Notes under the pieces: generated by a model
The model's database searches: none
The model's input: only the letters and a program-made list of their open reading frames with translations
Told to the model about the DNA's origin: nothing
Position numbers and translations under genes: made by a program
Assembly (NCBI GenBank): GCA_011109175.1
Contig: RDEW01000032.1
Coordinates: 589,334 to 653,333 of the forward strand
Length of the DNA stretch: 64,000 nt
Direction: 5' to 3'
Source: Dicyema japonicum
Taxonomy: Eukaryota; Dicyemida; Rhombozoa; Dicyemidae
Shown here: positions 46,252-57,433 of the stretch, piece by piece
How positions within the stretch are numbered: the stretch's first letter is position 1
Layout of the letters: each line of letters opens with the position of its first letter

Positions 46252-47791
46252 ATGGAAAGAACAAACAAAGGTATTAAATATAATTATGGGAGAAATATTG
46301 GGGAGAGGGTACTTTTTCCTTATTCTCCTTGGATGTTTTAATTTTATAATAGCCTACACTCACAGAGTCAATCTAAGTCTCATAATTGTGGATATTGTTC
46401 AAACTGTGGGAGATGAGCCTAACGATAAAGCATAATTTAATTTTAAAATAGTATTTAGTGACATGGACATCTGTGGAAAGAGGGATTATACAATCAGCAT
46501 TTTATTTTGGATATTTTTTGATGCAATTTACTGGAGGAATGATGGCCCAAAAGTACAGTGCCAAAACACTAATAACAATATCCACGATATCATCATCAGT
46601 TCTAACATTACTGTCCCCATGGCACTTTTAAAGTCTCCGTGGCTGTTGTCGTTTGTCAGAATGGCCATGGGTTGTCTTCAAGGATTTCTTATAACATCAA
46701 CCCAAGCTCTGAATGTGAATTGGGTACCAGACAAACGGTCATCTACAGCAACCAGTCTTATATTCGCAGGTTGTCTTTTATCTAAAACACAAAGGGACTC
46801 AATGGGGATCTATCCTTGGTTTCCTAGGAACAGCAGCCTTGGCTAAACTTCCAAATTCATGGGAGTACTCATTCTATTTATTTGGTAAGAATGATGACCA
46901 ATAATAGGATGTCTTGGAATATTACTGGGGATAATATGGCATTTCTGGATGACTGACTCTCCGCGGTATCACAAATACATAACTGAGGTGGAAAAAAATT
47001 ATCTAATCAGGAACTGCAAACAGCTAAAAAATAAGATTTTCAGTATTGGTAGTATAAACTAATAGGATATCCCCTTCAAGTCAATATTGTCCACCAAACA
47101 CTGTATTGTGTTATTCACATGTGAATTCACATCAATGTGGATAAGTTTCAGTACACTAACAATATACCCTAAATATCTCTACGCTAAATTTGGATTCGAG
47201 GCAGGAAATGTAAGATGAGTTGTAATGCAAGCAAATGGTGGCCTCTACAATCCCATATTTAACAAACATGGTTGCAATATCTGCAGCTGGGATAATATCT
47301 GATTATATGATAAGTCGTAAACATATATCTCGACTTAATGTCCGCAAAATATGTCTCTTTATAGGTATTTGGTTGTATAATCAAAGGGATATTCCCTTGT
47401 TGCTATATTTTCTTATTAACAACCTTGTTGGACAGTAATCAGGGCAATTGGGCAGTCTTTTGTTTTCATTGGGCAATCTCTTTAATGGTTTTCAGATTAC
47501 AATTCTTCACAATGTTATTGATTTGTGTCCACAGTTTTGTGCCACAGTCATGGGAATTGCATCAACCTACGGGGCCTTGGGTGGGACTGTTGCCCCTTTA
47601 CTCAATGAGATTATAACCAAGAATCAGGTTTCTGTAGACTTTAACTATAGTTTGATGTCACAAACTGGCAGATTGTCTTTGGGATTGCTGCTGGCTATGG
47701 AACATTGGCTTCTGTTGCATTTATTATTTGGGGAAGCAGTTCCAGACAGTCGTGGGATATGACTCACACCAAGAAATCAATTAATTTATAA
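46252..47791 (+). CDS. SLC17: SLC17-family anion/vesicular transporter (MFS)
   Basis: Nine exons are joined by eight tiny introns: 46271-46292, 46430-46451 (GC-AG), 46770-46794, 46885-46907, 47043-47065, 47210-47231, 47365-47386 and 47628-47650 (22-25 nt each). The joined protein, about 452 residues, follows the SLC17 order: HRVNLSLIIVDIV (first helix with R-x-NLS), SVERGIIQSAFYFGYFLMQF, GGMMAQKYSAKTLI, SFVRMAMGCLQGF, VNWVPDKRSSTATS, QWGSILGFLGTAALAK, TDSPRYHKYITEVEKNYL, PFKSILSTKHCIV, YPKYLYAKFGF, VRKICLFIG, NGFQITILHNVIDLCPQFCA and TVAPLLNEIIT, then NWQIVFGIAAGYGTL and GSSSRQSWD. Family members carry organic anions, phosphate or glutamate with Na+ or H+ coupling. Three one-base corrections are needed, at T4 46626-46629, A6 47026-47031 and G3 47442-47444. 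Since all introns are intact, I favour sequence error over decay. Confidence 0.85.
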
Positions 47792-47839
47792 TTTTAATTA
47801 ATTTGTTAGTGATATCACACCGTTAGTGTTTTCTTAAGT

Positions 47840-48880
47840 TAGCTACATTACCAGTAAACACTGTTTAGGATTCACTTGTGCCATGTTTTCGACTATTCTT
47901 GCAGTTAGTCCATCCCATTCGTCGTATTGCTCGTCTCCTGAATTTGTCCAGATCGTCTGCATCCATCAATCGGCCCCCGATCACAGCATAATCCTCCGCA
48001 AATTTCCTGGGAAGACAACCTCTTGGATGTTCTCTAAATGTAGAAAATTCAGTATGCCGAAAAATTCTTCCATGGCGGTATTTCATGGTGTTTATTCACC
48101 CATCCGTAGAATATGTCAAAAAACGCCAGCGGCTTCAAGTACGTTCGGACTTGTTGTTCCACAATCAGTTAGTCTGTATAATTTATTGTTTTGGTTTTCT
48201 TTGTCTAATAGTATCCAAGAGTTTTCTTAGTTGGCCTCTGTGAAACGAGTCGAGTTGTTCCATATCTTTCTTCGATGACCCCAAGAACCTCGTTGTACAT
48301 GAGGAGTGGTAGGACAAATCCATTAGATAAGCGTAATCGCATCTTAGTAACAATATGATTATTTCTCATCAAAATATATTGTAATTTTTAAGTGATATTG
48401 TGGCCAATATCTTTTGTCATGTGATATCCTCTGAATCCCCAAGTAAAGATCCGAGCTTTCGGTTGTTCTTCCACTTCTCAATGCGGGTTGCCGTATCGTG
48501 GTTATTTCAGTTTTGTCTTCATTGACATTGAAGACCATTTACTCAAAATTATTTTCGATTCTCCACAATAATGTCTATAAATTCCCGATCTTCCGCTACA
48601 AAATCGACATCATCCGCAGACTGTCTTCATCGATAACGTATTTCAACACGGTAATTTACTCCTGTTGATGCTGTCAAAAACATTGCTCATGTCGATTCTC
48701 AGGATATGAAAAGATCGTATGTACTTATGACATATTGCAATGATCCAGCGATGGCTCCAGACAACATTAGCCTGTGGATTTTTCTGCTCTGAAGCCACCG
48801 TAAGAAAAATATCGATCGACCGATATTGATATACGGTTTCCTTAGAGAGGATTGACTGAAAAATGATTCAGTTATTTCAT
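47840..48880 (-). mobile_element. RTE-like element, 3' fragment
   Basis: The minus strand, in changing frames, reads SNGFVLPLLMYNE, DMEQLDSFHRGQLRKLL and FAEDYAVIGGRLMDADDLDKF, then RRAIRRMGW, matching the order of the C-terminal region of RTE-type proteins. The 3' end near 47845 is shared with the copy at 41.29 kb. It abuts the SLC17 3' end by about 50 bp, tail to tail. Confidence 0.55.
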
Positions 48881-48889
48881 GAATTGACT

Positions 48890-49150
48890 AAATTAAAATT
48901 GTAATAAATTTTTTCTTTTATTTTGATCTAATCTAATAATGGTCAGCCTGAGATAGAAAATTTTTCTTTTAAAGTTATGGCAATTAATTGTTCACCCATC
49001 GAGTTAAAATTGCGTTACTTCTTATGAACAATGATAATTCCATTCCACAATTCAGAAAGTGTAGTTATTATTTGAGCTGTAAATTCCATGCCATATCACT
49101 TTGCCAATATTTGCGGTGCTCCAAATATTGACAAGTTTTTTTAAGGAAAA
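48890..49150. other. AT-rich spacer, nothing recognised
   Basis: It is AT-rich, without coding or repeat features that I can support. Confidence 0.35.
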
Positions 49151-49154
49151 AGAT

Positions 49155-50670
49155 TCATTAAAGCCAAAAAGTAACAGTTAGCAACTGCTGGCTGCTCTCA
49201 TAATTGAAAACGTATTTCCTCTGACGATTTGCAAGGAAATGCGTTAAATGAGCTAGCTCCTTTCTCTCCGATCGTTCTTCCTCTTCGCGATGAGCGATCC
49301 GATCCTGTTTAGAAGGGTCAGTGACCTGTTTCCAATAAATTTTGTTGTTTCGACTGTCACTGGTTTGAACATGAATTGTCCTCCAAGACATGCGTATTTT
49401 TTTATCTTTAGGGTTTCAACCTTCTCCGAAGCAGAGCCTGGGTTAGTTGCTGTCGTTATAAGGTTGGTGGGAGAAAGACTATCAACACAGGTGGCGTCCC
49501 CGGCAAGGAATTTACCACTCTCCTATGGGAAAAGAGTGGTTCCGTTCTTGAGTTGGGTGACCGAGACATCCAGAGATAAATAGAAATAGCGGTCACTGCC
49601 CGGCAGAAGTCTTCCTCTCCGCAAGCAAGGTTTATAATTTCACATTTATACGGGTTCGGTTCCAACCCAAGTGCTGCAAGTGCAGAGATGGCGATTCGAC
49701 TTCCGCCATCACAAGTTCCTAATTACCTCAGACGGTCGCGTCGTTCAGGTACCATAGGTTCAATGGAGTTTGCATCGTCGATGCTGCACAGTCGATACCC
49801 AAGACGAAGAGCATGAGGCTAAGGGGGTCACCTTGTTGTAATAAAGTCTTGGATTCGACGGTATGTTGCTCGAATATCATGGTACATGGGAGCCGTATGC
49901 AAGTTTCACCATCCTGGTGATTTCCGAGATCCTGGAGATGCTAGCTTCTATGATTCTGTCTCTGCGAATGCTATTGAAGGCATTGCAAATGTCGAGTTTG
50001 ATTATTATAACATTCGTAGTGTCTGGCGGACTGTTAGCAAAGATCCTGATTGAGTGTATTACTGCCTCACATTCATGGGAATTCAACCCCAGTTGAGTAG
50101 GGCTCAGTTGGGGACTTAGAGTCTTGCTTACGGCTCTGGCAGCAATCTTCGCCGTCAGGCGCCTGAATAAGTTGCCTATACGATGAGTCTTAACCCACCG
50201 CTATGCTTTCTGAAGGCAATCAGTTTGATGCAAAAAGGAGTCCTCTTGCATAGTCGGGGATATCAGCCCGAAGAATGCGGTCCGTAAGGATCTTTATTGG
50301 ATTAATGAGGAGTTCCCTATATCGGCGGTCGTGGAAGAAATGAGGTCTTTCATATGGCTCGGACGTAGGCCGTCCAAGCCAGCCCTGCTGTTTCCTGGGA
50401 AAGATGAAATAACAGATCGTATATCATCTGTAGTGTTGCCGAATGTGGGATGTCCCTCCCAGTTTACTGTCTCGCGTAGATCGTAGCGGGTGGATGTTTT
50501 GGGGTGACGTGCTCAAGGGTTTCTTTAGTTGGTGAAAGTACCTTGTAATTGTTGGAGAGCGTACGAGGGGCACTTTGAATTTTCCCGACCATGACCTTCT
50601 CATTCACCTTTGCGTATGTCCCACTTGTCTTTATTAAGAAGTTGAAAAGCAACATCTCCAGCACATTTTT
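49155..50670 (-). mobile_element. RLE-type non-LTR retrotransposon, decayed
   Basis: On the minus strand the RT core survives as IIKLDICNAFNSIRRD (motif A, here with the canonical Asp), flanked by ECEAVIHSIRIFANS. The motif B and YLDD regions are scrambled (YLDD-equivalent near 49750). A long internal deletion joins LGLEPNPYKCEIINLACGEE to the endonuclease C-terminus, which ends IVRGNTFSIM near 49175, the family signature. Frame breaks are frequent. Confidence 0.6.
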
Positions 50671-50679
50671 GTTTTATAG

Positions 50680-51590
50680 CGCGAAGGACACAAAATTTGG
50701 TAATATGATCTTGATAGACTAAATCCAATTAAAAGATCTCGTGTTTAGCAGATCAACCTGCGGACGAGATAAAAATTCTATAAAATTGGACGAACAACAC
50801 TAGAATGTGATTTTTATATGATTCTCTTTTTCTGACAGTGAATGCAAAATGACTTATATAAATTGTCTGGCGAATTAATGTCGCTATATTTTTAGCAATT
50901 TCATTTACATTCTATCACGTACACATGGCTATTTTGTATGTGATCCATATCTTGATAATATCGAAAAGTTATTATACATAAACATAATATTTCGAAATTT
51001 CTCATTCCGTGTTTCGTTTATGCGTATTTCGGAACATTCGAGTACTTCGTATTTTTTTAAAATATGATAATCTTTTCTTGATTTCTTTGAATTGTTTAAA
51101 TTCATTTAAAATATTCGATGATTAAAAAATATTCATATTTAAAATAAATGAGTAATTCTTATTTTGACTTTTTGATTTTATAACTTTTGATTGATACAGC
51201 ATTTTGGATAAAAAATCACATTTTTGTAAGTTTTAAACAATTTTAAAGAATACAAGAATTTTTGACTTTATTGACAAAAATCGCCTTAATTATCAACAAA
51301 GTAATCACTAGTGTGGATCAACAAGACAAATGCTAACTTGTCTTGAAAGTAGTCAGATGTTCCAAATACAGATTTTAAAGATTCCTTATGTAGACGGTTA
51401 CTAGTTTTGTTTTTCTGTAATGAAAAGATATTGGATCTTTTCTGAACAAGATTATGAATATAATACACGTTTGTTTTTATTGAACATATTTGGACTTCTT
51501 CGGACTTACACATTGAAGTGACTAATGATGGTCGTCTAGGAACTGTTTGACATGCAGAAGTTGTCCAAAAATTCCGAATGTCTAAATCAG
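50680..51590. other. AT-rich stretch, no recognised gene
   Basis: The minus open frame 51286-51600 (104 codons) starts at a hAT-like end and shows no family motif. The remainder is AT-rich. Confidence 0.3.
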
Positions 51591-51596
51591 GGATTC

Positions 51597-51790
51597 TCAA
51601 CGGCGGCCCGCTTAAAATTATAAAAAAAAATTACATATTTTACATAATGCAGCCGGATTTTAACTGTGCTTTTTTTCTGTTTGTTTCGTACAATAAACTT
51701 TTTATGGTTAAAATTTTTTACATATTTTAACTATTGTTTTTAAAAAAATAAAAATATTTTTTTAAGAAATAGAATTATAAATCATATTTA
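51597..51790 (+). mobile_element. hAT terminus
   Basis: CAGGGATTCTCAACGGCGGCCCGC at 51597, preceded by the 8-mer GTCTAAAT, has the form of a hAT left end. The element is cut off by the RLE-type fragment that follows. No right end was found. Confidence 0.4.
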
Positions 51791-51794
51791 AAAC

Positions 51795-52215
51795 TGCCAT
51801 CCATCAAAGTGGACCCCGCCGACATTATCGACGTTGCGTTGCCTCTCACGATTGCAACAGAGATCAACTGGAGTAGCCACCGAGTCTCACGTGCGTCGTG
51901 GCTTTTTAGTGTATCTAAGCGTCCACGTTTCTTTAGGAAGCGAAGCGATTTTCCACTTATTCCTCCAGTTGTCTCGACCACTATCGGATAAAACGCGAAT
52001 CGGTCGCGTAGCGCTTCGTGTTTCTTCTCCTTTTCCCTCATCGTTTTTTCCGCGGAATACAGTGTGTCTACCGCGCTCCCGACAATGTTGGACGGGCAAA
52101 GCGTGTCAACACAAGTAGCGTCCCAGACCAAAGGTTTCCCCTCTTCGAATGGAAAAATTGTGATCCCGTCGAGACGTTTTCCGTCTCCTCTGTTCAGACC
52201 AACAGGTTCTAGTAT
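51795..52215 (-). mobile_element. RLE-type element, endonuclease 3' fragment
   Basis: The minus strand reads EPVGLNRGDGKRLDGITIF (RPD box with Pro to Leu), WDATCVDTLCPSNIVGSA, FYPIVVETTGG and ISVAIVRGNATSIM, then the end. It is the best-preserved second copy of the endonuclease C-terminus. The zinc knuckle is missing. Confidence 0.7.
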
Positions 52216-52219
52216 GGCT

Positions 52220-52600
52220 GGGTAGCTTGGAGTCGAGTAACAACAACAACGATTGTCAATTGTTGTATATAAATAAACAAACAGAGAACATGTGTTCGTG
52301 AAATTGATTCAAAAAAAGCATTTGAATTGATTGATAAACATGTTTCAGGGTTAATGGAATTTGAAATAAACGGAATGGAAGATAATGGGACTTTGTATAA
52401 TGGAAATGAATAGATTGAAGGGTTATGTTTAAAAGATTCAATAATAATAATGAATAATCTCGAAACTTCTTTATTCAATACTTGCCTGAAGGGCTCAAAG
52501 AAAACTATGAATTAAGAATAAAAATTTCAAAGATTCTAAGAAATAAGTATAACACTTATATTTTTATTATAATGAAATATTAATAATGAAAATTAGGCAA
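52220..52600. other. AT-rich spacer, nothing recognised
   Basis: Short minus-strand frames here have no motif. Confidence 0.3.
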
Positions 52601-52609
52601 TAATTAGGA

Positions 52610-52920
52610 CGACAGATGGCGAAGGCGTTACCTCTAATAATCGCCATTTCGAGCCTCTGCCTCAACCAGAGTCCCTCCCGTGGCTCGCACCTTTTTGAAG
52701 CGAGTTTGCTTCCAATGCTGTGGAGAAAGGCTTCCGTCTACGTGTCTACAGTTCCAGTTGTCTCCACAACAATGGGGGCGAAATGGTAATGGTCTCCGAG
52801 GGATTCGTACTTATGGATCTTCTTGACCTCCGCCTGGTCGGCTGCGTCTCCAGAGAGTGCGTCGCCGTCAGCAATCTGGCTCCTGAGAAGGTGTCCAGTA
52901 TAATACTGAGTTCAAAATAA
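52610..52920 (-). mobile_element. RLE-type element, 3' fragment
   Basis: The minus strand contains APIVVETTG and ends RLEMAIIRGNAFAI, the same two landmarks as the 51.8-52.2 kb copy. The two fragments lie in the same orientation about 0.4 kb apart and are clearly different copies. Confidence 0.6.
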
Positions 52921-52929
52921 CTGATTATT

Positions 52930-53455
52930 TCTCATAAAATAAATTAAATTTTCTTTTTTTATCGAAACAACATATTTTGTTATTAAAAATACAAATAATA
53001 GTTTTAAAATGCAAAATTATATATACCCTCTATATTTGTGGCACTTTTCTATTGGGAGTGGTCGTACTGTATATGTAATTCAGGAAAAGTGAAGGATGTT
53101 TAGAGAAGTGCCCACTCCGCTCGAGAATTTAAATAAAAAGTATAAGCCAAGAAGTAACATCGAAGACGTTATTCCTATGGAAAAGGTTAAAACGATTGGC
53201 CTGATTTAATTGAATCCTTAGATTCCTGACAAATATTTTCATAAATTTTTATTATCCTGTCCAATTTTATTGTTCTCTGTTTTGGGGATTTATTATTGAC
53301 CAAATGGTCTTTATATAAGATAGAATATGTTAAGATGTCCAATCATTCCTTCTTTAATATTTCCATGTAATTTAATGTATTATCTGGTAGAACATATAAC
53401 CAGTCCGGTTTCAGGATAAATTTTAAGATTTTTTGTGAAGATATTAATGCGTCTC
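52930..53455. other. AT-rich, nothing recognised
   Basis: No supported frame or repeat is seen. Confidence 0.3.
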
Positions 53456-53460
53456 TTGAG

Positions 53461-53737
53461 TCACCATGCGCAATTCAAGGGTCTTTTTTTCAAAAGTTTT
53501 GTCCTCGATGAGGTTGATCCTGGGTGAGTAAGCGACAACACATGGATGAAAAGAAAAAAGCCACTGACATAAGTAATGTTCCAAGCAAAGTATTTCAAAT
53601 CATCCCAAAGAGTCAGATCTTTCTTGGAGTCAAGTCCAAGAAGTTCCAGTTGCACAGGATATCTACCAGCTTCAAGTCCTCCCACGATAAGTTCTGTCGC
53701 GTTCGGTAAGCAAGAGATCTCCTTGAAATAATAATTA
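53461..53737 (-). CDS. Exon of an unidentified membrane-associated protein
   Basis: The minus frame reads CLPNATELIVGGLEAGRYPV, LELLGLDSKKDLTLWDDLKY and a hydrophobic helix FAWNITYVSGFFLFIHVLSL, then a basic end. Just upstream is a perfect 22-nt GT-AG candidate intron (53738-53759), and a further Cys-containing frame (GTLSHCGKWVYFNVNYPSC) lies beyond it. That fits a small secreted or membrane protein with micro-introns, but no family is recognised and the upstream exon cannot be proven. Confidence 0.35.
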
Positions 53738-54009
53738 AAAAACATTATATATGAGATTTATTAAATAACCCAAGATATACAGGAAGGGTAATTTACATTA
53801 AAATATACCCATTTCCCACAATGGGAGAGAGTACCTGGTAATTTATTTAACCCCAAGACCACCAAGAAAAATAAATAAAAATACTTGGTAATTCTATAAT
53901 TATTATTAACCCCGAAAAAGACAACACCAAGAAAGGAGTTAAACCAACTAATTAACTTTTTTATTGAAAACAAATTATTAGGTAACAAGACAATCAAAAT
54001 AATCCAGCT

Positions 54010-54130
54010 GATAGGATAGAATGGCTGTTTCCTCCGACAATTGCCAGAGAAATCCTTTGAATTCGGTTTCCCGCATTAATAACTTTGGGAATCATTGACC
54101 CAAGCGATCTTAAAAAAGAGACCGTCTTGG
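54010..54130 (-). mobile_element. RLE-type element, extreme 3' end
   Basis: The minus strand reads IQRISLAIVGGNSHSILS, the family's C-terminal signature, in a fragment of about 40 codons. Confidence 0.5.
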
Positions 54131-54189
54131 CGCGAAGACTCTGCTAAATAACTATTTTATAAATAAAATAATAATAACGAGTAAATTAA

Positions 54190-54470
54190 CTAATTAAGCG
54201 TATTTTGTTCCAGATTGTTGGTAATCCCTCTTCTTCTCTTAGAAGAAGAGTGTGCCATAACCTCCCTGTTACTCCGCATCTCCACATCAGATTCAGTCAA
54301 AATATCTCCGTTAGAGTCCAGTGGGCTGTCCTCACGGCATGCCAGTTCTACAAGTTGGGAGGTAGCAGAGGCGTACTCTTCATCGTATACCTTCATCCCA
54401 TGTTTATGTTCAATGAGCATATTTTCGAGCGTTCTCTTCAGCACAGCCGATTGGATGTAAGTCTTCACTT
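54190..54470 (-). mobile_element. Dong/R4-like element, C-terminal tail
   Basis: The minus frame reads KTYIQSAVLKRTLENMLIEH, then KHGMKVYDEE and an acidic, then basic tail. It corresponds to the end of the protein encoded at 54.65-57.29 kb on the other strand. The rest of the element is missing. Confidence 0.65.
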
Positions 54471-54494
54471 CTTTTTTTATTTTTCTTGTGTGTG

Positions 54495-54645
54495 GTCCTC
54501 TCTAGACAATCCAGTTCCGCAGTGAATATCCACTGATGACTTCGTCACTCGTCAAATTCTTTTAGCATCGTAGATTCGTGGAACCTCCCACCAGGTGAAG
54601 CACTTTAGCCCGACACCTAATCACTATGCCACCCGGCTTATGCTC
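54495..54645 (-). repeat. SINE 5' half
   Basis: The complement gives the tRNA-like head (GGTGGCATAGTGATTAGGTG, degenerate A-box) and body through GGATTGTCTAGA. The 3' tail is absent because it adjoins the Dong/R4-like tail. The B-box is decayed. Confidence 0.6.
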
Positions 54646-54649
54646 GTTT

Positions 54650-57290
54650 GGATACAAGAAATCAAAGAAGGGAAAACTGAAAAAAATCTCTACCCTAATT
54701 GAAGATAAAATCAAGATCACGGAGAAAAAAATCTCAATTCATGAATCAAGAAAATCCTTTAGACGAGATAATTTTTGTTTTGAGCTGAACAAGAGGAGGT
54801 TTCATAGGAGGCTCAACGATGACGTCAATAATAGAGATTGTAAAGTTACAGAAGATGAGTGCGTGTCATTTTGGAAAGATGTATGGGAAAAAATCAGAAT
54901 TATTCTCACAGAAATTTTGTTGGGAGGCGAATAACAAGAGCAGAAAATTTACCGTTAGATATGACAGTTGAGTTCGTTAAGAACATTATTCACTATACGC
55001 CGAATTGGAAGAGCTCTGGCTGTGATGGAGTATATGGATTTTTTGTCATGAAATTTGATTCTCTTCATAGTTATCTGAGTGGAGAGATTATCAAGATAGT
55101 GAGTGGTGAATATTGTCCGGAAGAATGGTTCTATACAGAGATTTCGTACCTGATTCCGAAAAAAGAACACTGCTGTTCTCCGAATGACTTACGACCAATT
55201 ACGTGCATGCCTATATTGTACAAACTTGTTACAAAATGTGTTAATACAAAACTTACGGATTATATTGAAGGGTTCAATCTTTTCTCAGATAATCAGCTTG
55301 GAGCAAGAAGGCAGTGCCAAGGTGCAAAGGAGCAGGCTTTAATAAATCGGTGTGTTAATGCTGAACATGGAAATAAGCTTATTCACACATGGATTGATGT
55401 GAAGAAGGCTTTCGATTCTGTCAATCATAAATTTTTTGTGTCGGGTTCTTGATAGCTCTGGAGTTCCTGAATGGATTAAAAAATTGGAAAGATCAAACTC
55501 GGGAAGGAATCTTTCAGAGACTCACTCTCCATCCAGCTGTTTACTCTGGTAATAGACCCACTAAGCCGAATATTAAATATAAAATTCCCGAACATATGTA
55601 TTGATCAGAGTGATCCGTCTATTGTGACATATGCGACTAACCATTTTCTTTTTATTGACGACCTGAAAATAATTGCCGAATATGAAGATACTATTCTAGA
55701 AATGATGGAGGATATTGATGAATATCTGGGCGTTGTTGGCCTTAAAAGAAACTGTGAAATGTCTGCAACTAATCTGAAATGTGCCAAAGATACAAGTTAT
55801 CTGGATGGTTGTGAGGGATATCGCTATCTTGGAGTGTTAGAAGATAAAGGGAGTAAGGTTATGAAAGACAAAGTTATGGAAAAATTGCTGAAAATGTGAT
55901 AAAAAGATAGAGATGCTGGCGAATTCGAAATTAAACGCTGTAAACTTTTTTAAAGCGATAAATGAATACGCACTCTCGCTACATAATTATTACATTGGGC
56001 TTATCGACATTAAACCACTTGAATTCGAAGCGATTGATTTAAAAATCCGGCAAATTTCTATAACTTACGAGTGCACTTAAAACCTGCTAACAAAGAAAGA
56101 TTTATCTCAGCAGGAATAGTTTTGGAAGAGGATTAACCTCAATTTCTGATAAGAGTGAATGCATGTTATTTCAATTTTTGACCGACCTTGAGAGGATTTC
56201 TTCCATGTGTCTTCGAAGGGCAGGAATCTTGCTGGTCTTAAAACAAAGGAAAACACATATGACCACTATCGCAAGATTTATTGCACTCAAATACAATGTG
56301 GATGACCTATCCAACTTGAACACTGACAATATAAAGGAAATCAAAAGAAGAATTATTTGGAGAAGACTAATCAGAAATTGCTTCATTCAATTATAATACA
56401 AATTTCGATATCAATGGATCAACAGAATGGCTTACTGGGGGAAACAATATTCCAAGGTCGGAAGCAATGTACTGCATGATACAAGATCGGAATCTGTTCT
56501 TTGAAGAGATGAAAGCAAATTGCAGTCATTGTGGTATGGCCAAAAAAGTGTGGATCACCTGGCTACACGGTGTACCAGGATATTTAGCGGTATATGCGGC
56601 GACATAACGAAGTTGTAAGATGTATACAACTATGTCGTCAATTTGGAATAAAAAAACCAAGAGGGTAAAGACGCATACAGTCCAATCGATTGTGTCAAAC
56701 AGTAAAGTTGAAATACGAGTCGATACAACACTACAAACGGATATACAATTTAAAAATATAAACCTGATATTTTCGTACACGATAAATACAAATACGAAAT
56801 AATACTAATAAAAGTAGGGATCACTTCCCAAGATTTGCTAAAACATGTTGAAGTGGAAAAACTCCACAAATACGACCTTCTGGCAGGAGACTAGCACAAA
56901 TTCACAAGGCCAATGTGACAATAATTCCAATTGTTTTGACATGGGATGGAGTAGTAACAAAGTACTACAAATCCTATATGGAAAGACTCAACGTGGATGT
57001 CTTTACAAGGGCGTACATTAATCAATGACGATTCAAAAAACTTTAGAGAGCATGATAATCGAGCATAGACATGGGCTGAATGTTGATAACTATGATGATG
57101 AGGTTACAAGAGTGACTAATCAACTTATCTCAAGAGGCTCTTAACTCGGAAGTGACGTCGAAGAAGAACCAAGAGAAACAGCTGTCTTGTCTAGTGATTT
57201 ACTTTCTCAAGTGGTATACGAGAGGGACAGTGAGGGTGATACAATGGGCCAATGCCCAAAGAGGAGCAGAATTCAGCTTGCATAGTGTTA
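54650..57290 (+). mobile_element. Dong/R4-like non-LTR retrotransposon, decayed
   Basis: In the plus strand: YTPNWKSSGCDGVYGFFV, EEWFYTEISYLIPKKEH and NDLRPITCMPILYKL, then DNQLGARRQCQGAKEQALIN and WIDVKKAFDSVNH (motif A). Motif B and the YADD box are largely lost (FIDDLK at about 55654). LDGCEGYRYLGVLEDKG follows. Beyond 56.5 kb lies the restriction-like endonuclease: C-S-H-C-G...SVDHLATRC knuckle, RRHNEVVRCIQL, VEIRVDTTLQTDIQ, then GITSQD-like, KYDLLA and VLTWDGVVTKYYKSYMERL, and finally LESMIIEHRHGL. RT followed by this nuclease is the Dong/R4 layout. Several stops and shifts make it inactive. It ends about 145 bp from the intersectin 3' end. Confidence 0.75.
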
Positions 57291-57433
57291 ATGCGTAATA
57301 CCATTAGTATAAATTGTAGATGGATAATATAGAAATAATAACCAGTAAACAACGTGTCATAAACCACGTGGTTGGATAAAATTGCAACAAATCAGTAAAA
57401 ATCGTCTATTTTTAAAATTAATTAATTAAATAT

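Noticed and set aside
46252-47791. SLC17 locus as a pseudogene with many frame shifts
   Set aside because: Eight of the frame changes are explained by in-frame GT/GC-AG introns of 22-25 nt. Only three homopolymer bases remain unexplained.
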